From: an uncultured Oceanisphaera sp.
GTDB taxonomy: Bacteria > Pseudomonadota > Gammaproteobacteria > Enterobacterales > Aeromonadaceae
Assembly: GCF_947495715.1 (NCBI RefSeq)
Contig: NZ_CANLZU010000012.1
Span: 1-64,000 of the forward strand
Direction: 5' to 3'
Length of the DNA stretch: 64,000 nt
Below are positions 55,385-62,581 of the stretch, in pieces. How positions within the stretch are numbered: position 1 is the first letter of the stretch; each line of letters starts with the position of its first letter. The notes under the pieces are model-generated. The model worked only from the letters and a program-made list of their open reading frames with translations, was not told the origin of the DNA and made no database searches. Position numbers and translations under genes: made by a program.

Positions 55385-55415
55385 AAAAAAGCCGGTCATC
55401 GAGACCGGCTTTTTG
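55385..55415 (-). terminator. Intrinsic terminator after the DUF2797 gene
   Basis: AAAAGCCGGTC / GACCGGCTTTTT stem with an ATCGA-type loop, about 50 bp beyond the DUF2797 stop on the minus strand; near-twin of the hairpin at 47483. Confidence 0.85.
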
Positions 55416-55465
55416 TCGTCAGACTTTAAATTACCCGATCAAGGATGGCAGCTGACCGACAAGCA

Positions 55466-56284
55466 TCAGCCCAGCGTGACTTCGTAGCCGGTGAATTTGC
55501 GCAGGTTAATCACCCCGGTGTCTAGCATCAGATACTGGCCCTTGATGCCGAGCAGGGTGCCCGAGACCACCGGGTTCTTGTCGAAGTTGTGGCTGGCGAT
55601 TTTGGTCGGGTATTCCAGCACCGGATAGCTCAGTTCCACTATCTCTTCGTCCAGCACGGTTACCGCGTCTTCACCGTATTTCAGCAGCAGATCGCCGATC
55701 TTGTCCTGAATTTCCGGCAGTAACCGCGCAGCTTCGGCTTTAAGATCCATATCGGCTTCACCGCCCTTGAGCATGGCGCGCCAGTTGGTCTTGTCTGCCA
55801 CCATTTCGGCCAGCGCCACTTCCACCAGACCGGAGAGCTGACGGGTCGCCACCCGTAAAATCGGCAATGCCTGAGTGGCGCCCTGATCAATCCAGCGGGT
55901 CGGCACCTGGCTATGGCGGGTAATGCCCACCTTCAGGCCCGAGGTGTTTGCCAGATAGACGATATGCTCCACCATGCAGTGACTGTCGCCCCATTCGGGC
56001 TCGCGGCAGGTGCCTTCAAAATAGTGGCAGGTCTCCGGCTTCATCACGCACATGTCGCAGCGGGCCAGTTTCTTCATGCAGGGAAAGCAGTGCCCCTGGG
56101 AATAACTCTTGCTGGTTTTGCGCCCGCAGGCATTGCAGTAGATGTTGCCGGTGTGAGTCAGGGTCAGCACCTGCCCCAGCAAGGGGTTGAGATCGACGCG
56201 ATGTTCGCCCAGCGCCAGCTGGTAGGTCACGGGAGAAGCCAGTTGCCCCGGCATCTTGATCAGGGTTCCGGTAAGGTTGCTCAT
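55466..56284 (-). CDS. DUF2797 domain-containing protein with a cysteine-rich zinc-binding region
   Basis: 272 residues, function unknown. A dense Cys/His cluster (residues ~50-105: YCNACGRKTSKSYSQGHCFP, CDMCVMKPETCHYFEGTC and DSHC) suggests two or more structural zinc sites. The following segment HIVYLANTSGLKVGITRHSQ recalls a GIY-YIG-like nuclease strand, a similarity I note but cannot prove. No signal peptide. A 164-bp 3' fragment of a sister gene lies at 43121-43284. Confidence 0.85.
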   Translation of the reverse strand: MSNLTGTLIKMPGQLASPVTYQLALGEHRVDLNPLLGQVLTLTHTGNIYCNACGRKTSKSYSQGHCFPCMKKLARCDMCVMKPETCHYFEGTCREPEWGDSHCMVEHIVYLANTSGLKVGITRHSQVPTRWIDQGATQALPILRVATRQLSGLVEVALAEMVADKTNWRAMLKGGEADMDLKAEAARLLPEIQDKIGDLLLKYGEDAVTVLDEEIVELSYPVLEYPTKIASHNFDKNPVVSGTLLGIKGQYLMLDTGVINLRKFTGYEVTLG

Positions 56285-56358
56285 GCTGCCTTGTCGTTGC
56301 TGTTGAGTAAGCCGCTCATTCTATCAGCCACCCGGCAGAGTGTCCTGCCGGCAGGCAT

Positions 56359-57078
56359 TCACTTCCCTTCATCGGTCAATTCAGGCACGGATTGGCCAAC
56401 CGTGTCGGCCTTGTGGCCCGACAGGGCATGCGCCTTGAACCGGGCGCCGATCTCGGTAAAGGTGGTGATATTTTCTCCCGCCAGCCTGACGGCCAGATCG
56501 GCATCCCCGGCACAAATGGCATCCACCAGCGGCTGATGGCTGCTCGCGATCTCTTCAGGCTTGTAGCTGACCAGATCGATGTTGAAGTAAATCAGCATCT
56601 GGTTGGCCACGTTCTGGTAGATGTTATGCAGGCGGCCATTGCCACTCAGCTCCACAATCAGGCTGTGCAGGTTCAGCTCCTGCTTGCTCATTTCCTGACT
56701 GCTGACATTCGGCTCGGCCGCCTTTTCCAGAAACGCGTCCATCATGCCCTGCAGTCGCCGCCGCCCCTCATCGGTAAGACGCTCGGCCGCCAGCCAGGCC
56801 GAGCGGGTTTCCAGCGCGACCCTGAGGTGAAAAATCTCCCATAAATCGTGCTCGTCCAGCTCGATCACCTGCCATCCGACATAGGGTTTTTGCACCACTA
56901 TGCCCTCGTGAGCCAGGTTGTTGAGCGCCATGCGCACGGTACTGCGGGACAGTTCCAGCTCTCTGGCCAGCGCACTTTCCACCAGTTTTTCTCCCATGCG
57001 GTAATGTCCGCTCAGGATCAGCTCGCGCAGGTACCCGGCGGCTTGCTCTTCCAGGCTACTTTTGATGATTTTTTTCAT
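56359..57078 (-). CDS. GntR family regulator (FCD subfamily)
   Basis: 239 residues with a winged helix (GYLRELILSGHYRMGEKLVE; LARELELSRSTVRMALNNLA) and an FCD effector domain. It is divergent from the UxaA-like/enolase/BCCT operon, and the shared 204-bp gap holds a perfect double palindrome of the ATTGTnnnACAAT type expected for this subfamily. It is therefore the likely repressor of that operon, with the substrate or an intermediate as inducer. Confidence 0.92.
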   Translation of the reverse strand: MKKIIKSSLEEQAAGYLRELILSGHYRMGEKLVESALARELELSRSTVRMALNNLAHEGIVVQKPYVGWQVIELDEHDLWEIFHLRVALETRSAWLAAERLTDEGRRRLQGMMDAFLEKAAEPNVSSQEMSKQELNLHSLIVELSGNGRLHNIYQNVANQMLIYFNIDLVSYKPEEIASSHQPLVDAICAGDADLAVRLAGENITTFTEIGARFKAHALSGHKADTVGQSVPELTDEGK

Positions 57079-57220
57079 TATTTATCAACCGCTACGGTGA
57101 GTCATGCCATCGCATTGTAACGCATCTGCGGCCACAAAAGCGCCCCAAATACACCGGCAGACTGTTCGACAATCAAACAACTCCGACCAGAATAGGTGAA
57201 ATTTTCGGTGTTCCTCGCTT

Positions 57221-57265
57221 ATTGATTGTCCTACAATCCCCTCCGCCGATTGTAGGACAATCAAT
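57221..57265. promoter_or_regulatory. Double GntR (FCD) operator, perfect 18-bp inverted repeat
   Basis: ATTGATTGTCCTACAATC (57221-57238), nine bases, then its exact reverse complement (57248-57265). Each arm contains a smaller palindrome, ATTGT-CCT-ACAAT / ATTGT-AGG-ACAAT. It ends 17 bp before the ATG of the first gene, so binding would block transcription start or early elongation. Confidence 0.85.
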
Positions 57266-57282
57266 AGCAGGGAGAGGTGAAG

Positions 57283-57621
57283 ATGACAGTCAAAGCCATT
57301 CGCTTGGCCCAGCAGGACAATGTTGCCACATTACTGAGTGATGCCGACAAGCATCAGGTAGTGGAGGTAATTGATGATAAAAATCAGTCTGTTGGTCAAT
57401 TCAAGGCGCTGCAGGCCATTCCCTTTGGCAACAAGATAGCGCTCACGGCCATCGCGCCACAGCAGGCCATTCAGAAAGCGGGGTATTCGGTCGGCATCGC
57501 CGTGAAACCCATCCCGGTCGGCGACCTGGTGCATGTTCAGAATGTACGCAGCAGCCGGGTCGATATTCCGCAAAACATTATCGAACAAATTATCCAACAG
57601 ATGCGGATAGAGACCCCATGA
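57283..57621 (+). CDS. UxaA-family SAF-domain subunit (small subunit)
   Basis: 112 residues forming a SAF domain, equivalent to the N-terminal part of altronate/galactarate dehydratases and to the small subunit (SuyA) of sulfolactate sulfo-lyase. Recognised from AIRLAQQDNVATLLSD, GNKIALTAIAPQQAIQKAGY and SVGIAVKPIPVGDLVHVQNV. ATG 57283, with GGGAGAGG upstream, is preferred to GTG 57277. Overlaps the large subunit start, so the two are translationally coupled and probably form one enzyme. Confidence 0.85.
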   Translation: MTVKAIRLAQQDNVATLLSDADKHQVVEVIDDKNQSVGQFKALQAIPFGNKIALTAIAPQQAIQKAGYSVGIAVKPIPVGDLVHVQNVRSSRVDIPQNIIEQIIQQMRIETP

Positions 57622-58796
57622 TGCAGTTTTTCCAGGGATATCGACGCCCCAACGGGCAAGTAGGCATTCGCAACCACATTCTGATTCTGGTTATCGACGA
57701 GTGTGCCGAGGGCATCGCTCAGGCCATTCGTCAGACCGTGAGCGAGTGCGTCATCGTCACCAACCATTACACCTGCATGTATGGCGGCAATGAAGAGCTG
57801 GTCAACGTGATGATCGGCGCCGCACTCAACCCCAACGTGGCGGGTGTGCTGGTGCTCAACATGGGCTGTGGCAGCATAGACCCGAGCATTCTGACCACGC
57901 CGGTAGAACAGGCCGGCAAGCCGGCTCGTAGCCTGCCGGTGATCAAGAGCAACGGCACCCGGCAAACCATTCGCCAGGGTATCGCCCTGGCCCGGGAGCT
58001 GGTGGCGCTGGCAAAGGAAGTACCGGTTGAACCCGTATCAATCAGCGAGCTGCTGGTCGGGGTGAAATGTGGCGGCTCGGACACCAGCTCCGGCATTGCC
58101 TCCAACCCCGCCGTGGGCAAGGCGGTCGACACCCTGGTGGACATGGGCGCCAGCTGTGTGGCCGGCGAGCTTATCGAGCTTATCGGCTGCGAAGAGATTC
58201 TGCGTCGGCGTGCGGTCAGCGACACCGTGGCCGACAAGATAGAGCGCCTGATCTTCGAGGAAGAGCGCCGCTGGCATGTGCCGGGCACCGATGTAGAAAC
58301 CATGAGCATCGGCAACAGCGTCGGCGGCCTGACCACGCTGGAAGAAAAGGCCCTGGGCGCACTGCACAAGACCGGTACCCGCCCGATTCAGGATGTACTG
58401 CAAATCACGCCCACCGGCATCGAAAAACCGGGCGCACCGGGCATGTACCTTTCCGAAACCACTCACCTGTGTGGCGCGGCCGGCATGCACTTTGCCGCGC
58501 TGGGCGCCCAGGTAATCCTGTGGACCACCGGCGGCGCCGGCTTTAACAACCCGATAGTGCCGGTCATTCGCGTCAGCGGCAATGCGTCACTGATCACCGA
58601 AGATATCGACGTGGATGTCAGCGGCATCATGTCTGCCACCCAGAGTGTCGAGCAGGCGGCCACCGAGGTGCTGAGCTGCCTGAATCAGGTGATTCAGGGG
58701 GAGCAGACCGCTATCGAAGAGGTCGGTTTTGCCTTTTGCTCGCTGTATCAGAAAGACCAGCGCCTGGAAACGCTGATCCATTCTCAACCGGTATAA
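57618..58796 (+). CDS. UxaA-family hydro-lyase/sulfo-lyase large subunit
   Basis: 392 residues of the D-galactarate/altronate dehydratase C-terminal family. Signatures: FQGYRRPNGQVGIRNHILIL, HYTCMYGGNEELVNVMIGAA, VKCGGSDTSSGIASNPAVGK and SETTHLCGAAGMHFAALGAQ. Cysteines in GCGS, KCGG and LCGA suit the metal/Fe-S site of this family. Related enzymes dehydrate altronate or galactarate, or eliminate sulfite from sulfolactate (SuyB), so the substrate cannot be named. Starts inside the small-subunit stop (ATGATG). Confidence 0.85.
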   Translation: MMQFFQGYRRPNGQVGIRNHILILVIDECAEGIAQAIRQTVSECVIVTNHYTCMYGGNEELVNVMIGAALNPNVAGVLVLNMGCGSIDPSILTTPVEQAGKPARSLPVIKSNGTRQTIRQGIALARELVALAKEVPVEPVSISELLVGVKCGGSDTSSGIASNPAVGKAVDTLVDMGASCVAGELIELIGCEEILRRRAVSDTVADKIERLIFEEERRWHVPGTDVETMSIGNSVGGLTTLEEKALGALHKTGTRPIQDVLQITPTGIEKPGAPGMYLSETTHLCGAAGMHFAALGAQVILWTTGGAGFNNPIVPVIRVSGNASLITEDIDVDVSGIMSATQSVEQAATEVLSCLNQVIQGEQTAIEEVGFAFCSLYQKDQRLETLIHSQPV

Positions 58797-58806
58797 AGAG
58801 AAACTC

Positions 58807-59922
58807 ATGAAAATTACCGATATTGAAGTGATCTGCCTGCGGGTGCCCGCACCGGATCAGGAATGCGAGTGGGGTGAAGATGCGGTCATCGTCCGCGTGC
58901 ATACCGACACCGGCCTGATCGGCATCGGCGAAGCCGACAGCTCGCCCGAGGTGGTCAGGGCCTGTATCGAAACGCCCCAGTCCAATCTGTATTGTCACGG
59001 CCTCAAGTCACTGCTGATCGGTGAAAGCCCGCTGGAAATAGAGCGGCTGTGGAACAAGATGTACTGGGCCTCGAACTACTTCGGACGCCGCGGCGCCGGT
59101 ATTCATGCCATCAGCGCCATCGATATTGCCCTGTGGGACATCGCCGGCCAGTTTTATGGCGTGCCCCTGCATACCCTGCTCGGTGGCAAGTATCGCGACC
59201 GTATCAAGGCATACGGCACCTTCATTCCCGCTCCCCGGCCGGAAGACAACCGCGCCATTGCCGCCCGTCTGGTGCAGCAGGGCTTTACCAGCATCAAGTT
59301 TGGCGGTGGCGTGTTTGGCGATGATCCGGAAACGGATTACCAGATAGTGAAGCAGGTGCGCGAAGCCGTCGGCGAGCATATCGAGGTGCAGATCGACCTG
59401 GCCTCGAAGTGGCGCACCGCAGGGCATTCCGCCTACATGGCCGAGAGACTGGAGCCCTTCAATCTCAACTGGATAGAAGAACCGGTACTGGCCGATGATC
59501 TGGCCGGTTACAGCAAGCTGGCCGGCAAGGTACGGGCCAAAATCGCCGGCGGCGAGTCGCTGACCACCCGTTACGAGTTCAAACACTTTCTCGAGCATTC
59601 CCGGATAGACATAGTGCAGCCGGATATCACCCGCTGCGGTGGCATCACCGAGATGAAAAAGATCTATGACCTGGCCCAGATGCACGGCGTTCAGCTGGTG
59701 CCTCACGGATTCAGCACCGGCATTCTGCTGGCCGCATCGGTGCATTTTCTCGCGGCCAGTGAACACGGCACCCTGATGGAGTACTCGCAGAGTCAAAGCC
59801 CCCTGTCCACCGCTTTGGTGGCGAATGGTTTGCCGTTTGAAAACGGTTATGTCCCTGTTCCGAATCAACCGGGCTTAGGGGTAGAGCTCAATGAAGACAT
59901 CATCGAGCGTTACAAAGCATAA
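58807..59922 (+). CDS. Enolase-superfamily enzyme, mandelate racemase-type (probable sugar-acid dehydratase)
   Basis: 371 residues with capping domain and barrel. Predicted active site: Lys164 in SIKFGGG, metal ligands Asp197, Glu224 (WIEEPV) and Glu250 (AGGESL), and the Asp273/His300 dyad (VQPDITRCGG; VPHGFSTG). A single Lys with a His-Asp dyad is typical of acid-sugar dehydratases (rhamnonate, galactarate, lyxonate types). The reaction is probably loss of water from a hydroxy acid; the substrate is unknown. It lies 10 bp after the large UxaA-like gene and 2 bp or so before the transporter reading frame. Confidence 0.88.
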   Translation: MKITDIEVICLRVPAPDQECEWGEDAVIVRVHTDTGLIGIGEADSSPEVVRACIETPQSNLYCHGLKSLLIGESPLEIERLWNKMYWASNYFGRRGAGIHAISAIDIALWDIAGQFYGVPLHTLLGGKYRDRIKAYGTFIPAPRPEDNRAIAARLVQQGFTSIKFGGGVFGDDPETDYQIVKQVREAVGEHIEVQIDLASKWRTAGHSAYMAERLEPFNLNWIEEPVLADDLAGYSKLAGKVRAKIAGGESLTTRYEFKHFLEHSRIDIVQPDITRCGGITEMKKIYDLAQMHGVQLVPHGFSTGILLAASVHFLAASEHGTLMEYSQSQSPLSTALVANGLPFENGYVPVPNQPGLGVELNEDIIERYKA

Positions 59923-59951
59923 ACATGTCAATATGGATGGAATCATTAGTT

Positions 59952-61517
59952 ATGAAACACGAAAAGAGAAACATAGATAAACCCTTGATGCTGATCAGCC
60001 TCTCCACGATTCTGTTTATCGTGGCCGGGCTGTCGATCTATCCCGAACAGGGCAATGCCATTGCCAAGCAGTTGTTCAGCATGATTACCGACCACTTCGG
60101 CTCGCTTTACCTGCTGTTCGGCTTTTTCAGCGTGATTGTTCTGGCCTGGATTGCCCTTAGCAAGCATGGCGCCATTCGCCTGGGTGACAGCAAGCCCCAG
60201 TACGGTTTTTTCACCTATCTGTCGATGATGATCTGTGCCGGACTGGGCTCGGCCACCGTGTACTGGGCCTTTCTGGAATGGGGCTACTATTACATGGATC
60301 CCCCTTACGGTATCGCGCCCTACTCGTCTCAGGCAGCCGAGTGGGCCACCGGTTACAACATGTTCCACTGGGGTATTTCGGCCTGGTCGCTGTACTGTCT
60401 CGCCTCGCTGCCCGTGGCCTACTCCTTCCATGTTCGCAAGAATCCCAAGCTCAAACTGAGCGCGGTGTGCGAAAGCATCATGGGCCGTTTCTATAATGCG
60501 GCCGTGGGTAGAACCATAGATACCATCTTTATCTTCAGTTGCGTCGGTGCCATGGGTATTACCCTGGGTCTGAGTGTTCCCATGGTGACCGAGGGCATCG
60601 CTTCTCTGCTGGGCACCGAAAGCAGCTTCGCCATGAACGTGGGCCTGATGTTGTTTATCACCGCCCTGTTTACCATCAGCTCCTACGTCGGCATTGAAAA
60701 GGGCATGGCCAAGCTGAGCGACATGAACACCAAGCTGGCCATCCTGTTTGTGGTGTCGATTCTGCTGATTGGCCCCACCACTTTTATCATCGATCAAACG
60801 GTCAATGGCTACGGCCTGATGCTGCAGAACTTTATTCGCATGAGCCTGTGGACCGATCCGGTAGAAGGCGGCTCCTTCCCGACCTCCTGGACCGTCTTCT
60901 ACTGGGCCTACTGGATGACCTATGTGCCCTTTATGGCGCTGTTTGTCACCAAGGTGTCTGCCGGTCGTACCCTGAGAGAAGTGATTGCCAGCATGGTGCT
61001 GGGTGGCAGTGCCGGCTGTTTCATCTTCTTTGGTGTGCTGGGCAGCTTCAGCATGAGCGCGCACCTCAATGAACTGATCAACCTGACCGAGTCACTCAAC
61101 ACCGCCGGCGGCTCCGCCACCGTGGTGGCGGTGATGAAGACATTGCCGTTCAGCTCGCTGTTTATTGTGATGTTTGCGGTGATGTCAGTCCTGTTTCTGG
61201 CCACCACGCTCGATTCCGCCTCCTTTACCCTGGCGGCAACGGCGGCAAACCAGCTGGATGAAAATGCCAACCCGCCCACCTCGTTGCGTCTGTTCTGGTG
61301 TCTGATCCTGGCGGCGGTCCCCCTGGCCATGATGTTTATCGACGCACCGCTCAGCACGGTGCAAACACTGGCCATCGTCACCTCGCTGCCGCTGATGGTG
61401 GTGATCTTCATCATGCTGTACGGCTTCTTCCGCTGGATAAATGGCCAGGAAACCGTAAGTGAGCAACAAGAGCAAACGGTGGAGCAAGCAGCCGTGATAT
61501 CGGTACCGGCCGACTGA
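59952..61517 (+). CDS. BCCT family transporter, CaiT-like
   Basis: 521 residues with 12 membrane segments. BCCT signatures are clear: ICAGLGSATVYWAFLEWGYY, GYNMFHWGISAWSLYCLASL, VFYWAYWMTYVPFMALFVTK and SATVVAVMKTLPFSSLFIVM. The start MKHEKRN at ATG 59952 has GGATGGA upstream and resembles the CaiT N-terminus; an ATG at 59925 lacks a ribosome site. BCCT carriers usually move betaines, carnitine, choline or other zwitterions. Pairing one with acid-sugar-type dehydratases is unusual and hints at a betaine-like or sulfonate-like substrate for the operon. Confidence 0.92.
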   Translation: MKHEKRNIDKPLMLISLSTILFIVAGLSIYPEQGNAIAKQLFSMITDHFGSLYLLFGFFSVIVLAWIALSKHGAIRLGDSKPQYGFFTYLSMMICAGLGSATVYWAFLEWGYYYMDPPYGIAPYSSQAAEWATGYNMFHWGISAWSLYCLASLPVAYSFHVRKNPKLKLSAVCESIMGRFYNAAVGRTIDTIFIFSCVGAMGITLGLSVPMVTEGIASLLGTESSFAMNVGLMLFITALFTISSYVGIEKGMAKLSDMNTKLAILFVVSILLIGPTTFIIDQTVNGYGLMLQNFIRMSLWTDPVEGGSFPTSWTVFYWAYWMTYVPFMALFVTKVSAGRTLREVIASMVLGGSAGCFIFFGVLGSFSMSAHLNELINLTESLNTAGGSATVVAVMKTLPFSSLFIVMFAVMSVLFLATTLDSASFTLAATAANQLDENANPPTSLRLFWCLILAAVPLAMMFIDAPLSTVQTLAIVTSLPLMVVIFIMLYGFFRWINGQETVSEQQEQTVEQAAVISVPAD

Positions 61518-61541
61518 GGCCGTGGCTGAACACCTGATGTG

Positions 61542-61573
61542 AAAGGGCAGAAGCGCAAGCTTCTGCCCTTTTT
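61542..61573 (+). terminator. Intrinsic terminator after the BCCT gene
   Basis: AAGGGCAGAAGC / GCTTCTGCCCTT stem with a GCAA loop and a TTT tail, 25 bp after the stop. Confidence 0.9.
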
Positions 61574-61629
61574 CATATTGAGCCACCGTGGCACAACCCT
61601 CGGCTCGCCACCATACTCAGCACCGAGTG

Positions 61630-62121
61630 ATACCAATTTGAATAAAGATCTGATCATTTTTTAAACCCGAGCTCAGAGGCAACACAGCCGCCTCCCACGA
61701 CACGCCATGGGCTAAGGCCATCTGCGCTTGGCGATGGCTGCAAACATTCACTGGATGTTTGGTCCATCACCAAACTTGATGCAGACAGCAAGCTGCCCCC
61801 TGAGGGCTCAGGAAATGCCGTCTGACCGTCAGGGATGACAGGAATGCCGAAACGGCAGGAGCATTTTTCGGCCATGGCATTTCATGGTCGTGGCAGTCGA
61901 TCTCTGTTGCCTCTTCTCGAGCACCGAGTTGCCTGTAAACGACGCTAACAGGCAACTCCTTGGCATCAGAGAGGATAAAGGGATCTGCTCCGCCGACCCT
62001 CCGCGCCAAGGATGGCGCGGCGGAGCCTACATGGAGGTATTCACGGCGTGTCGGCGGAGCGGGGCCTTTGTCCGATCTTTACAGAGCAACCAAATAGATA
62101 GGTTCTTAATCCCTTTGGTAT
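61630..62121 (+). repeat. MITE-like dispersed element, copy 3 (492 bp)
   Basis: Starts ATACCAATTTGAATAAAGAT and ends TTTGGTAT. The first 50 bases match the reverse complement of the right end of copy 1 (ATACCAATTTGAATAAA...GATCA...TTTTAACCC), and inner blocks match copies 1 and 2. It accounts for nearly the whole BCCT-VOC gap. Confidence 0.75.
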
Positions 62122-62146
62122 GAGATCAACTCGAGGAGTACAACCC

Positions 62147-62566
62147 ATGGCGCACATTCACTACCCCCGCCTCACCCACATCGCCCTGCATGTGCAGGAC
62201 ATAGAAGCCTGCATCCGTTTCTACCGCGACTTCTGCGGCATGGTCGAGACTCACCGGCGCGACAAGCCACCGCAAATCATCGTCTGGCTGGCGGAGCCCG
62301 GCCGTGAACGAGACTTCATCTTCGTGTTGATGAACGGCGGCGAGGATCTGCAGCTGTCCGAACACGACTACCGCCATTTCGGCTTCGCCCTGCCCAGTCG
62401 GGCGGCGGTGGACGAGATTGCCCGCCGGGCCGACGCCGCCGGGTGCCTGATCTGGCTACCCAGAGACGAGCCCTGGCCGGTGGGCTATTACTGCGGCGTG
62501 AAGGATCCCAACGGTAACTACGTGGAATTCAGCCACGGCCAGCCATTGGGGCTACCCGAAGAGTAA
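62147..62566 (+). CDS. VOC family (glyoxalase/dioxygenase fold) protein
   Basis: 139 residues, two beta-alpha-beta-beta-beta modules. LTHIALHVQDIEACIRFYRD with metal-ligand His, and the C-terminal YCGVKDPNGNYVEFSHGQPL with the metal-ligand Glu, are standard for glyoxalase-I-like enzymes. The substrate is unknown. ATG 62147 follows GAGGAG; the longer frame adds only repeat-derived sequence. Confidence 0.9.
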   Translation: MAHIHYPRLTHIALHVQDIEACIRFYRDFCGMVETHRRDKPPQIIVWLAEPGRERDFIFVLMNGGEDLQLSEHDYRHFGFALPSRAAVDEIARRADAAGCLIWLPRDEPWPVGYYCGVKDPNGNYVEFSHGQPLGLPEE

Positions 62567-62581
62567 GCGCCTGCCGAACGC

